Virus record (IMG/VR): IMGVR_UViG_3300003323_000257
Location: 1 to 64,000 of that record
Direction: 5' to 3' (one strand)
Origin: a virus
Length of the DNA stretch: 64,000 bases
Below, piece after piece: positions 7,088 to 14,361 of the stretch. Position 1 is the stretch's first letter, and each line of letters begins with the position of its first letter. The notes under the pieces were generated by a model, which saw only the letters and a program-made list of their open reading frames with translations, ran no database searches and was not told the DNA's origin. Both the position numbers and the translations under genes were made by a program.

Positions 7088-7519
7088 TCAAAGGTCTTCA
7101 CCTTCGAAGTACTCTTGCTCATTGTAGTCATTGTAGGAATCCGACAAAGGGCCATCCTCGTCTACAGTACCGAGACCTCGATCAATACCCATTGCTTCGT
7201 CCATGAGATCGCAGTCCAATTCCCATTCGCGACTGGCCGCCAATATGTTAGGATGGAGGCCATCCATGATTTCCTCGGCGAACTTGTCGGCCTGCTTCTT
7301 CTTGGTGAAGTAAGCACCATAGGTCCCGTTCAGATTATGAGCGGCAATGCCTGTGTACTTGTGACGGCGTTTGCCTTTGAATACCTGGCGGTCAGAATAG
7401 AATTCCAGACGTTCAGTAGGAGGATTGGTGAAGCGATTAACATGAACATGGCCCCACACACGATAAAGAATGCGGCCGCTCTTGGCGTACTTCAGCGCCT
7501 TTTCGTAAGAAAGTCTCAT
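7088..7519 (-). CDS. hypothetical protein (143 aa)
   Basis: N-terminal part basic (ALKYAKSGRILYRVWGHVHV), then a domain with KKKQADKFAEEIMDGLHP, then an acidic tail (GEDL end). AGGAGATTTTAA precedes the ATG. The stop codon lies 5 nt before the palindrome at 7060-7083. Function unknown. Confidence 0.75.
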   Translation of the reverse strand: MRLSYEKALKYAKSGRILYRVWGHVHVNRFTNPPTERLEFYSDRQVFKGKRRHKYTGIAAHNLNGTYGAYFTKKKQADKFAEEIMDGLHPNILAASREWELDCDLMDEAMGIDRGLGTVDEDGPLSDSYNDYNEQEYFEGEDL

Positions 7520-7672
7520 TTAAAATCTCCTTATGAATTCAAGGATAACGGTTAATACAAGAGGCACAGGTAAGAGTAGCCACATGACGGTGTCCCAAAA
7601 TTGCTCGCGCTCCCTGCGCTTGGCTTCTTTGCGTGCCTCTTCAAGAAGCTCAGCCAATTCAAGGTCTGTCAT
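7520..7672 (-). CDS. small single-pass membrane protein (50 aa)
   Basis: Short frame with a charged helix (LEEARKEAKRREREQF) followed by one membrane segment (WLLLPVPLVLTVILEFI) and a basic end. The start codon overlaps the stop of the upstream gene by ATGA (7669-7672), and the stop abuts the next start, so the reading frame fits the operon exactly. N-in topology suggested by the charged N-terminus. Role unknown. Confidence 0.7.
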   Translation of the reverse strand: MTDLELAELLEEARKEAKRREREQFWDTVMWLLLPVPLVLTVILEFIRRF

Positions 7673-8028
7673 TTGAGCCTTTCCAGGTCTTGCTTGACCA
7701 CGGTATCGTACGAGTACCAGAGACTAAGAATTTCCAGTGTCTCCTTTTTCAAAGTAACAGGAGTGTCACCTTCCTCATAATCTTCGAGAGCCTCTGCCCA
7801 CCATTCTGGTTTTAAGTCTTCGAGTTGTTTGACCAAGATTTTTAACGACTTTCTGGACATGGTGAATTTACTCAGATCATTTCCGTCACCTAACATGACA
7901 GGAAGTTTATCGATTTTGCCGAAATTGGCAAGGAGTAACGCCCACATGTAGCCCTCAGTGTCCTCGCAGGTTGCGATGTACGAATTGGTGTTAGTGAGTT
8001 CCCGTTTAACGGAGGTTATGTGCTTCAT
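7669..8028 (-). CDS. hypothetical protein (119 aa)
   Basis: Acidic protein with a strand-rich start (SYIATCEDTEGYMWALLLAN) and helical C-terminal half rich in L/E/K. No membrane segment. Preceded by CAGGAGAAGTAA. No recognised family. Confidence 0.75.
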   Translation of the reverse strand: MKHITSVKRELTNTNSYIATCEDTEGYMWALLLANFGKIDKLPVMLGDGNDLSKFTMSRKSLKILVKQLEDLKPEWWAEALEDYEEGDTPVTLKKETLEILSLWYSYDTVVKQDLERLK

Positions 8029-8068
8029 TTACTTCTCCTGGAGAGATTGATGAACGTCCGACTGATTA

Positions 8069-8410
8069 TCAGCCGAGGTTATCTGCCAGTTGATTGATTA
8101 GCATTTGGAATGCTAGGCCTGGACGAACGTTGTGTTCCTCGACGTAGTGCAGAAAGCCTGACGGCCAGCGCCATTCGATCTTGCCGATTTTCAGCACAAA
8201 CTCCTCGTGGCCGTTCTTCGCACCACAGATACGACATTTCGAATGTCCTCGGAAGGCTTCAATTTCCACCTTCTTACTGTTCTGCACCTTGGTTAGTGCG
8301 TCCATAAATTCACGGCGACCTAACCACTTGGTCGTGCGCGCTCGTGCCAACGGATAGTGTTTCTCGGATTCGGAAGGGCCTTTGAAATAGCCTTCGTAGA
8401 TGACGTACAT
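8069..8410 (-). CDS. conserved phage protein with CxxCG-x-xNGH motif (113 aa)
   Basis: Residues about 58-70 read CRICGAKNGHEEF, then a WPSGFLHYVEEHNVRP segment. This Cys-Cys-G...NGH, then W-P-x-G-hHYV-xxH-xV-R arrangement is a recurrent phage/bacterial family of unknown function. The cysteines and histidines may bind a metal. A related C-x-x-CG-x-x-NGH motif occurs in the gene at 37985-38368. Confidence 0.7.
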   Translation of the reverse strand: MYVIYEGYFKGPSESEKHYPLARARTTKWLGRREFMDALTKVQNSKKVEIEAFRGHSKCRICGAKNGHEEFVLKIGKIEWRWPSGFLHYVEEHNVRPGLAFQMLINQLADNLG

Positions 8411-8471
8411 GATGATTCTCCTTTAAGATAAAACGATTGCTACTTGCCGACTGTTACTTGTGATGGGTTTA

Positions 8472-9443
8472 TTATCGGTGATGCTTCATTTGCTTCTCAA
8501 CCCGAGCATCCATTTCAGGATCGGCTTCACCTTCAGGCGTGTCCGCAAAGCCTTCGATAGTTTTCTGGCGCACGCGCTCGCCGAGGCCACGATCATCGAA
8601 ACGTTCAACACGAATCGATGGGCCTGAACCAAAGAAGCCGTGCGACACATAGAAGCCGTCAGCACGACCATCGCGGATAGCCGTCAATGCCTCCGCACGA
8701 GTCCATAGGTAGAGATCGTCGCGCCGAGGATTGCGCACTTCATTTACGGCATGAAGGATTTTGGCCAACTTAATCTCGTCATGAATATCAGCGAACTTGA
8801 GTTGGTCGCGCTGGCCGTTGTGATACTTCCAGAAGTTACCGCGTTCGACCAATTCCAGTTTGTCGGCACTAAGATAAACTTCACCGGTGGTGGAACCATC
8901 AGGGAAGGTGCCACCGACTGCATAAGTCAGAGTTTGGTCGTCGAGGTACTGATTATAGTTAATCCGATGAACAGCGAAGATTGGAGCACTCAGTGGAACA
9001 AATTGAAGCCTATTTGCCCAATGATTTGGGTCAATGACTCGCACCACATCGTATTCCCAAAGATCAGTGTACGGCAGATCGCCGATGCGTTTCACTTCTT
9101 TAACGCGATTGTCGTAATCTTTGCCGCCTTCGCTGCGTTCGATCCGACGAGCTTCCTTGATCGTAGGATCAACCCAGACCAGATCGTGTGGGCTGAGTTG
9201 AACTGTGGTCTGCCCATCAGGGAATTGAATGAGTGGGGAAGTGCGGTGACTGTAGATGCCTGGCTCCATGAGCCCCAAGCGGTCTTCGATGAAGGTCGAA
9301 TAATGGAACCCGATGATCGTGCCTTCTTTGCCGTCAGGCAGATTCTTGTAACGATCACTGCACCAGCCGCGGGTTTCTGGATCGACTTGCACCTGAACAC
9401 GGTCGCCAACCTTCATGAATACGTCGAGAACAATCTTTTCCAT
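8472..9443 (-). CDS. hypothetical protein with SH3-like N-terminal segment (323 aa)
   Basis: One of the longer left-arm proteins. Residues 8-60 (FMKVGDRVQVQVDPETRGW, then GTIIGF) look like a small beta-barrel of the KOW/SH3 kind. A second VVRVIDP...AVHRI segment follows near residue 135. The C-terminus is acidic and ends with a charged helix. No enzyme motif. AGGAGATTTAAA precedes the ATG. Confidence 0.75.
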   Translation of the reverse strand: MEKIVLDVFMKVGDRVQVQVDPETRGWCSDRYKNLPDGKEGTIIGFHYSTFIEDRLGLMEPGIYSHRTSPLIQFPDGQTTVQLSPHDLVWVDPTIKEARRIERSEGGKDYDNRVKEVKRIGDLPYTDLWEYDVVRVIDPNHWANRLQFVPLSAPIFAVHRINYNQYLDDQTLTYAVGGTFPDGSTTGEVYLSADKLELVERGNFWKYHNGQRDQLKFADIHDEIKLAKILHAVNEVRNPRRDDLYLWTRAEALTAIRDGRADGFYVSHGFFGSGPSIRVERFDDRGLGERVRQKTIEGFADTPEGEADPEMDARVEKQMKHHR

Positions 9444-9493
9444 TTTAAATCTCCTAAGTTTAGATACTACGATTGATACAATGAATGCTTTCC

Positions 9494-9712
9494 TTAATCT
9501 GGCTCTTCGCCGATATCGATTGCCGGAATGATTATCGCAGTGAACGGCCGCTCATTACGAAACCATTTTTTATTCATGACCCTGACCTCCAAATCATCAC
9601 TGAGCGCTTCACAGAATTCACCACAGTGACCAACTGCACCAACCGGTGTGTCGTCAGGCAACGCTTTTACTTCAGGTGAATTGATAAAGTCGCGTAATTC
9701 CTTGAGATTCAT
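9494..9712 (-). CDS. hypothetical protein (72 aa)
   Basis: Start at MNLKELRDFINSPEVKALPD behind an ideal GGAGGTAAT site; an upstream in-frame ATG would read through the previous gene's end. The pattern LPDDTPVGAV...GEF resembles small phage proteins that occur in host-takeover regions. The end is acidic. No domain known. Confidence 0.7.
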   Translation of the reverse strand: MNLKELRDFINSPEVKALPDDTPVGAVGHCGEFCEALSDDLEVRVMNKKWFRNERPFTAIIIPAIDIGEEPD

Positions 9713-9713
9713 A

Positions 9714-9908
9714 TTACCTCCATTGCATGTCACATGCCCAATTGTTTTCGTCACGGTGACGATTGAATCCGGCCTTCCAGGCTTCTGCTAGATGCTTTGC
9801 CTTCTCGCCTTTATAAATCTCTGGCATAGGGCCGTATGGGTATGCGTCGTATCCTTCTTTGTCCGCGATCTGCATCGCTTGTTCACGTACTGTCAAACGA
9901 ATATTCAT
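9714..9908 (-). CDS. hypothetical protein (64 aa), weakly RMF-like
   Basis: Contains EGYDAYPYGP, then AEAWKAGFNRH. The G-Y ... A-W-x-x-G-F spacing vaguely recalls the RMF/CrpP pattern at 2.3-2.7 kb but lacks the NPY element, so the link is doubtful. AAAGGAATCAA precedes the ATG. Confidence 0.65.
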   Translation of the reverse strand: MNIRLTVREQAMQIADKEGYDAYPYGPMPEIYKGEKAKHLAEAWKAGFNRHRDENNWACDMQWR

Positions 9909-9920
9909 TTGATTCCTTTC

Positions 9921-10196
9921 TTAGTCACATTTAGCATATACGAGATCGTAGAAGGCTTGAGGATGATTCACGATGTACTCTTGACCAAACAGGTTCTTCA
10001 GTTCAACCACGCACCTGAGCTTACGTTCGTGAGCACCGGCAGCTGAATTAGCTTTGTCGAGGGCCACCTGTGCTTCAATCTTTGCGATCTCCACATCGTA
10101 TTGGTTCGTCGGTGTCATTTTGTAGTGGGTGATCAGAGTGCCGCAGACAAGAGCGACGGCAGCTCCAACGGCGAGGATTAAAAATCGCTTGTTCAC
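9921..10196 (-). CDS. membrane-anchored or exported small protein (91 aa)
   Basis: N-terminus MNKRFLILAVGAAVALVCGT is a signal-like or anchor segment (positive start, about 16 hydrophobic residues). It is followed by a helical, Ala/Lys-rich periplasmic-looking part with two cysteines. Likely inserted in the inner membrane with the bulk outside. It is not obviously a lipoprotein (the C lacks a proper lipobox). Confidence 0.75.
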   Translation of the reverse strand: MNKRFLILAVGAAVALVCGTLITHYKMTPTNQYDVEIAKIEAQVALDKANSAAGAHERKLRCVVELKNLFGQEYIVNHPQAFYDLVYAKCD

Positions 10197-10207
10197 TTTG
10201 AGTTCCT

Positions 10208-10441
10208 TTAGTAGATTGTGGTTCGGCGCTTCTGAGATTTCGGGAAAAAGACCAACTGAGTTACTGGGTATTGAATAGGTTGGTCAGCTTTCGTTACTGG
10301 TTCTCCGTTTAATAGGATCATGCCACCACTGTTGCACCAGCGGCGCACTTCACTATTCGAAGCTGGTTTACCTGGATGCTCCGAAGAATAAGGCAGCATT
10401 GGTCGCAATGAGATTAAGAAATCGAGAACAGTCTCTTCCAT
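10208..10441 (-). CDS. S4-like RNA-binding protein (77 aa)
   Basis: Residues about 27-70 read ASNSEVRRWCNSGGMILLNG, then EPVTKAD, then VTQLVFFPKSQKRRTT. The S-x-x-R-R-W-x-x-x-G-G-x-x-h-N-G core is the S4 alpha-L RNA-binding motif used by ribosomal protein S4, tyrosyl-tRNA synthetase and pseudouridine synthases; the FFPKSKRRTT ending is common in phage copies. Stand-alone S4 domain with no attached enzyme; probable RNA or ribosome ligand. Confidence 0.6.
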   Translation of the reverse strand: MEETVLDFLISLRPMLPYSSEHPGKPASNSEVRRWCNSGGMILLNGEPVTKADQPIQYPVTQLVFFPKSQKRRTTIY

Positions 10442-10443
10442 GA

Positions 10444-11001
10444 TTACGCCTTGTTGATCTCGTTGAGGAGACCAATGAAAGCCTTGAAGTCTTTGTTCTC
10501 CAAATCCTTTAAGAAACGACCGACGAATTTCTTTGCTTCCTTCTTGAACTGTTTCAGCGTGGTTATACCGAACTCTTCAGTGTATTCGCAATCGATAAGC
10601 GAATTGTGCGCACATAGCTCCACAAGAACCTCGATGCTATCGCTACTTCCCTCGTCATAAAGTAGTTCGAACGTGAAGTTGAGATTACCAGACTTCGTCG
10701 TCCAAACAAATTCTTCGTTCGGTTGACCGTCTCCAACAAAACCAAGGCCCTCCAAGTAGTCCGCGATTTCTTTTTGAGCCGTAGCCAGTTGCTGTGATTT
10801 ACTCTGACGGTATTTCAGCTTAGCTGGCGATGTCAGATTAGATTCGCGTACCACGACAAGTTCATCCACACAGTGGAGTTCATGATCCTTGATTTTTACC
10901 AAGACCAGGTTTTCACCGATTACGTTGGGAAGGTCCTGCACTTTAGTGCACTCCAGACCTTCGTAGGAAGCCAGTTTGTTTTTCAGGTTAATGAGGTTCA
11001 T
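10444..11001 (-). CDS. hypothetical protein (185 aa)
   Basis: Strand-rich N-terminal half (NLVLVKIKDHELHCVDELVV) and a helical lysine-rich C-terminus (LKQFKKEAKKFVGRFLKDL). AAGGAAATAAG precedes the start; the stop lies 2 nt from the next ATG. No recognised domain. Confidence 0.75.
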   Translation of the reverse strand: MNLINLKNKLASYEGLECTKVQDLPNVIGENLVLVKIKDHELHCVDELVVVRESNLTSPAKLKYRQSKSQQLATAQKEIADYLEGLGFVGDGQPNEEFVWTTKSGNLNFTFELLYDEGSSDSIEVLVELCAHNSLIDCEYTEEFGITTLKQFKKEAKKFVGRFLKDLENKDFKAFIGLLNEINKA

Positions 11002-11002
11002 C

Positions 11003-11290
11003 TTATTTCCTTTTCTTGAGTTTGAGAGCCTTCAGGTATTCATCTGAAGACTCGTCCAATTTACTGAGTGTAGTCCACAGCAGAATCTCGTGGTCCGTGA
11101 AGTCCTTACAGGCCTTGAGACATTTGCGATAGCCTGCAGCGCATTCTTCCGCGTATTCGCGCAACGTATCCAGATCAACATACTCAGAGTCTGGATTATC
11201 ATGCATGGCCCTACGTTGCTGTAGGACGAAATGGGCAAGAATAATTTCTGCGGCACGATCTAGTGTTTTTGGGCCGAGCGATTGAACCAT
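11003..11290 (-). CDS. hypothetical helical protein (95 aa)
   Basis: All-helical look (AAEIILAHFVLQQRRAM, then a YAEECAAGYRKCLKACKDF segment) with four cysteines in the middle and a basic C-terminus (KLKKRK). It overlaps the upstream gene by 31 nt in another frame, the largest overlap in this arm; a start at the internal MHDNPD would remove it. GAGG at suitable spacing favours the longer form. Confidence 0.65.
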   Translation of the reverse strand: MVQSLGPKTLDRAAEIILAHFVLQQRRAMHDNPDSEYVDLDTLREYAEECAAGYRKCLKACKDFTDHEILLWTTLSKLDESSDEYLKALKLKKRK

Positions 11291-11442
11291 GGTGTAGCCT
11301 CATTAGCAATCATGCTGACTGCCAGATGCCATCGCACCTGCGCAAGCCTAGCTTTGGATGCGTTGGGCATTTCAGAGGCCAACGCTTTCTCTATGTTGTG
11401 TAGCAAAGTAGCGGCCACACTAACTGTTCGTTTTACTCTCAT
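11260..11442 (-). CDS. hypothetical basic protein (60 aa)
   Basis: Short helical protein opening MRVKRTVSVAATLLHNIEKA behind AGAGGAGCGAAC. Its 3' end overlaps the next gene by 31 nt. No family recognised. Confidence 0.65.
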   Translation of the reverse strand: MRVKRTVSVAATLLHNIEKALASEMPNASKARLAQVRWHLAVSMIANEATPWFNRSAQKH

Positions 11443-11452
11443 GTTCGCTCCT

Positions 11453-11812
11453 CTAGGTGCACGCTAAGGCCAAGATGGCCAGAGCGGCGTTCCAATCGTC
11501 TTCGTCTGGATGACGTTTTACGAAATGATCCGAGTACTCAAGCTGCTGAGCAATCATGTACGCCCACAGTTTGGGATTTGCATCCTTGAGATGCACAACA
11601 CTTTCCGGCTTTTCCACAACTTGGACTGGTTTGGTATCTCCAATTTTCAACTGAAGACCAATAGCTGTATACCAGCGGCTTTCTCTTTGAGACGCTGCTT
11701 TGATGAATTTCGGCTCGGTGTTAAAGACCATAACGTCGCCATTGGTTTGTGCTACCACATATTTGGCCCAACTAGGTGCGTCAAACGTTTGGTTCTTGTA
11801 CAGGATAATCAT
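11453..11812 (-). CDS. hypothetical protein (119 aa)
   Basis: Starts with strands (MIILYKNQTFDAPSWAKYVV) and ends with a helical segment (WNAALAILALACT) too short and polar for a clear membrane anchor. AAAGGAATAAAA precedes the ATG. No known domain. Confidence 0.75.
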   Translation of the reverse strand: MIILYKNQTFDAPSWAKYVVAQTNGDVMVFNTEPKFIKAASQRESRWYTAIGLQLKIGDTKPVQVVEKPESVVHLKDANPKLWAYMIAQQLEYSDHFVKRHPDEDDWNAALAILALACT

Positions 11813-11835
11813 TTTTATTCCTTTATTGGATTAGA

Positions 11836-12090
11836 TTACAGTCGAACAATTATGCTTCGACGAGGTTTACGTCTGTTCTTAAGACGGTGCACAACTCGCT
11901 GTCTGAGGCTAAGCGAATTATTTGGTGAGGCTTCGCGATTGAGTGACCACCAATTAATGGCTGGTATATAGGAAAGCTTAGCCCATTTAGAAGCACCGCG
12001 TTTATGCTTTTTCGATTGAATGCCAAATCGCAGCAAGTTGTTGCGTATTCGCTTTGGCGGTACGCGCTTACATTGGACACCTTGGTACAT
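11836..12090 (-). CDS. hypothetical strongly basic protein (84 aa)
   Basis: Start at MYQGVQCKRVPPKRIRNNLL behind AAAGGATCAATT. Arg/Lys are spread along the whole length (RRKPRRSIIV near the end), giving a high positive charge compatible with nucleic-acid binding. No recognisable fold. Confidence 0.65.
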   Translation of the reverse strand: MYQGVQCKRVPPKRIRNNLLRFGIQSKKHKRGASKWAKLSYIPAINWWSLNREASPNNSLSLRQRVVHRLKNRRKPRRSIIVRL

Positions 12091-12101
12091 AATTGATCCT
12101 T

Positions 12102-12353
12102 TCAGTAGAGAGTTACGTGATAGCTGTACCCGCACCGATTGCAGTGCAGACTTACGCAGCCGGTTTCAGGGCCACCGTAGGAATTGTCCTCCAGCTTGTG
12201 GCCTACCTTGGCACACTTGCGCTTACCGATGGCTTGCATAAGTTCACCCATCAAGACTTCGCGCCGGGCGTCCTGCCGTGAGATGTTTTCACCAAACATG
12301 GTTTCGTCAATGTACATTTCGCGGAATTGAGATTTAGCGTAGTGCATATTCAT
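12102..12353 (-). CDS. zinc-ribbon phage protein (83 aa)
   Basis: The C-terminal half contains C-x-x-x-G-H-K-L, then GGPETGC, then C-N-R-C-G-Y and the terminal HVTLY. This C...GH...GPxxG...CxRCG...LY layout is a recurrent small phage protein with one zinc site. N-terminus helical and acidic. Function unknown; may act as a protein or RNA adaptor. Confidence 0.75.
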   Translation of the reverse strand: MNMHYAKSQFREMYIDETMFGENISRQDARREVLMGELMQAIGKRKCAKVGHKLEDNSYGGPETGCVSLHCNRCGYSYHVTLY

Positions 12354-12511
12354 TTCGGTTCCTTTTCTTTTGGGATTTCAAAGAATCTGCGAGTGCGGGC
12401 TACCTTCTCTTCAGCAGACATTTCACGGAGACGCATCTTCCGCAAACCTTCCTCGATACGCTGGCGAAGTTCCTCACCACTGTTCTTATACCTATCGTGA
12501 CGGTTGCCCAT
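12350..12511 (-). CDS. hypothetical charged protein (53 aa)
   Basis: Start at MGNRHDRYKNSGEELRQRIE behind GGAGGATTAAT. Highly charged single helix with EEKVARTRRFF. Stop overlaps the zinc-ribbon start by ATGA. No family recognised. Confidence 0.65.
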   Translation of the reverse strand: MGNRHDRYKNSGEELRQRIEEGLRKMRLREMSAEEKVARTRRFFEIPKEKEPK

Positions 12512-12512
12512 A

Positions 12513-12776
12513 TTAATCCTCCAGGTAGACACGCATTTCATCATGCTGAATCCAATCGATTGGATTCAGCTCGTCATACATCTTCTTCGCCTCGGCGCGG
12601 CTAATACGTTTAGCTTTTACGAAAGCTGGTAATGATCCATCGTCATACTTGCTACCGGCTAAACGCATTTTTCCGTATTCCGCGGCATTATTCAAACTGG
12701 TAGCTGTCGTCAGCATGTCATCGTGCACGACATCACTGGATTTGTACTTATAGTAGATGCGGTAGAAGCTCAGCAT
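12513..12776 (-). CDS. hypothetical protein (87 aa)
   Basis: Starts MLSFYRIYYKYKSSDVVHDD. The middle has SRAEAKKMYDELNPIDW; the end is acidic. Overlaps the upstream gene by 7 nt. A role in host takeover is only suggested by position. Confidence 0.75.
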   Translation of the reverse strand: MLSFYRIYYKYKSSDVVHDDMLTTATSLNNAAEYGKMRLAGSKYDDGSLPAFVKAKRISRAEAKKMYDELNPIDWIQHDEMRVYLED

Positions 12777-13057
12777 TTCGAGTCTCCAACATTGATAAGA
12801 CTGATTATGGAATGCGTGGAGTAAGAAGTAATGATGACCCGTCCGAGTACGCGACGGTTCTCCACGGCGAAGAATTCTTGAACGTCTGCGTGTGCGGTGC
12901 TGTGTTTTGTGATCGACGCGAAACGAATATTGCGCGCCTTAAGTTTCTTCCTCGCTACCTTCATGGTCTCGGCCACGAATAATTCCACTGCATCGGATCG
13001 AACTCGTTTGACTTCAGTGAAGCCTAGATCGGTGAGAAACTTTACGAATGCGTTCAT
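12770..13057 (-). CDS. hypothetical protein (95 aa), GTTTCAATCGGA leader
   Basis: Alpha/beta protein: helix (NAFVKFLTDLGF), strand-helix-strand, then VLGRVIITSYSTHSIISLI. The order resembles the proteins at 13076-13396 and 13752-14054 (N-terminal helix, LGR-x-x-V strand, final strand). All may be diverged copies. Leader contains GTTTCAATCGGAATTCATC. Confidence 0.75.
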   Translation of the reverse strand: MNAFVKFLTDLGFTEVKRVRSDAVELFVAETMKVARKKLKARNIRFASITKHSTAHADVQEFFAVENRRVLGRVIITSYSTHSIISLINVGDSKC

Positions 13058-13075
13058 GATGAATTCCGATTGAAA

Positions 13076-13396
13076 CTAGTAGGAGAATTGGAACAGAGTT
13101 ACTACAGGAGGGAGATTGCCGCACACGCTGACCTGCATGCGACCAAGCAGATTGCCAGAGTGAGATGCACGAACTTCGTAGGTGTGAGCACCTTCACGAG
13201 CGCGCTCTTTTCGGCACCACTTGAGTAAGTCTTTTACGAGAGGGGATTTGGGGCTGACAGTGAAAGTCGCAGTGCTTTCACTGCAATAGGTGAAGTGAAC
13301 ATTGCTGAAGTCCCAGCTCTCCAACAGAGAGACACAAGCTTTGATGAAATCACCAGGACTTTCGAGGCTTTCGAGGGTGTGAGGAACAGTTTTCAT
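13076..13396 (-). CDS. hypothetical protein (106 aa), GTTTCAATCGGA leader
   Basis: Alpha/beta layout: GDFIKACVSLLESW helix, ATFTVSPKSP strand, basic helix LLKWCRKERAREG, then LLGRMQVSV and a last strand VVTLFQFSY. Possible paralogue of the 95-aa protein just downstream. Its leader has GTTTCAATCGGAGTACATC followed by a duplicated GGAGTACATC directly before the ATG. Confidence 0.75.
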   Translation of the reverse strand: MKTVPHTLESLESPGDFIKACVSLLESWDFSNVHFTYCSESTATFTVSPKSPLVKDLLKWCRKERAREGAHTYEVRASHSGNLLGRMQVSVCGNLPPVVTLFQFSY

Positions 13397-13454
13397 GATG
13401 TACTCCTGATGTACTCCGATTGAAACAAATTGATCCTAGTTTTGGAAGGAAGGA

Positions 13455-13649
13455 TTAGAACCAATCACGGCTACCGTGCGTGGCTTGTTGGCCATCGTAG
13501 GTACCTTTGAGCTTTTGCTCGTCCTGTTCGATGTGCCAGAGGAGGGAATGATGGACTTCGTGATCCTTCCGGCCGACCATCTTGTCTGCTTCGTACATGA
13601 AGTAGTTTTGAGTGGCCGCAGTCGGGAAGGTGTATTCGACGTTTTTCAT
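13455..13649 (-). CDS. hypothetical protein (64 aa), GTTTCAATCGGA leader
   Basis: Starts MKNVEYTFPTAATQNYFMYE, His-rich middle (HEVHHSLLWHIEQDE) that could bind metal, ending in DWF. The leader GTTTCAATCGGAGTATC is nearly identical to those of the two genes downstream. Role unknown. Confidence 0.7.
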   Translation of the reverse strand: MKNVEYTFPTAATQNYFMYEADKMVGRKDHEVHHSLLWHIEQDEQKLKGTYDGQQATHGSRDWF

Positions 13650-13715
13650 TTTAGATACTCCGATTGAAACGATTTGAGAGAAGGTACTACCCGTTAGTTT
13701 TTATAAACGCAAAGC

Positions 13716-13744
13716 GGGGCGGCTATTTGTTGTTGGGCCGCCCC
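13716..13744 (-). terminator. GC-rich hairpin after the 13752-14054 gene
   Basis: Eight-base arms GGGGCGGC and GCCGCCCC enclose a 13-nt loop. It begins 7 nt after the stop of the gene at 13752. The minus-strand downstream flank GCTTTGCGTTTATAAAAAC is moderately T-rich, so it is a plausible but imperfect terminator. Confidence 0.6.
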
Positions 13745-13751
13745 AGGTAGA

Positions 13752-14054
13752 TCACTGATGCACCACGGTCAGCAGATCATGGTTGCCGACATGGGACAGA
13801 GTGATCGTCATGTCCCCGCCGCCTTCCTTCTTCGGAAGCGTGTACCGGAAGACGCTGGCCTTTGCGGATTCCTTCAGGAGCTTGCATGCGCGGCTGCTCA
13901 GCAGATTGGTCATAACGGTCCGGGCGTTTTGGATTTCGACCTTCGTAGTCTTGCCCTTGGTTTTCATTACGAAGCCCTGTTCGTCGTGAACGATGCGAGC
14001 TTTGAAAGTTGCGCGGAGCCAGATGCGAAAAGCGCGTTCAAAAGAGATAGCCAT
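13752..14054 (-). CDS. hypothetical protein (100 aa)
   Basis: Alpha/beta protein opening MAISFERAFRIWLRATFKAR, with KTKGKTTKVEIQNARTVMTN and a C-terminal strand pair (DMTITLSHV...DLLTVVHQ). Layout parallels the 95- and 106-aa proteins nearby. It is the first gene after the extended -10 promoter at 14112-14123 and has its own GC-rich terminator, so it is likely an abundant early transcript. Confidence 0.8.
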   Translation of the reverse strand: MAISFERAFRIWLRATFKARIVHDEQGFVMKTKGKTTKVEIQNARTVMTNLLSSRACKLLKESAKASVFRYTLPKKEGGGDMTITLSHVGNHDLLTVVHQ

Positions 14055-14111
14055 GATGTGTTTCCTTTCAATGAGAAAAGTTAAGAGTAGCCAACCATTG
14101 GACTACGTCTT

Positions 14112-14123
14112 CATTATATCACA
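14112..14123 (-). promoter_or_regulatory. extended -10 promoter (TGTGATATAATG)
   Basis: Identical 12-mer to the one at 3313-3324, with the sigma70 extended -10 TG-A-TATAAT on the minus strand. It is placed 57 nt upstream of the gene at 13752-14054. No good -35 hexamer. Confidence 0.65.
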
Positions 14124-14300
14124 AAACTCACCAGAATTGACCTTTCTTGCTCTGAGAAACATCAAGAAAACACCAGAAAATGATCAAAAAGCAACACTTT
14201 TTCTTGCTCTATGAACAGAGCTTCGTAACCAGCAAAAACAAGGGGATTTTAACGGCAGAAATACGCCAAAAACGCACGGAATAGACGATCTTCCAGACGT

Positions 14301-14338
14301 AAAAAAGCCTGCTCAAATCCAGAGGAAAAGAGCAGGCT
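14301..14338 (-). terminator. rho-independent terminator
   Basis: On the minus strand AGCCTGCTC pairs with GAGCAGGCT (14306-14338, 15-nt loop) and is followed by TTTTTT (14301-14306). It starts 24 nt after the stop of the gene at 14362-15087. Confidence 0.8.
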
Positions 14339-14361
14339 AAAAGCACCTACCTAGTTAAATC

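Larger units (their letters stand above)
14055..14361. other. 307-bp intergenic region: early promoter, direct repeat, terminator
   Basis: No gene seen. From right to left it holds the terminator of the 14362-15087 gene (14301-14338), an A/T-rich stretch with TTTCTTGCTCT repeated at 14143-14153 and 14200-14210, and the promoter at 14112-14123 followed by a 57-nt leader with GAAAGGAAAC ribosome site. Confidence 0.6.

Noticed and set aside
8751-9476. 241-codon open frame on the plus strand opposite the 323-aa gene
   Set aside because: Antisense to a gene with ribosome site and operon fit; no ribosome site of its own and low-complexity translation.
9714-9908. Third RMF-like protein
   Set aside because: Lacks the N-P-Y element and second tryptophan; kept as hypothetical.
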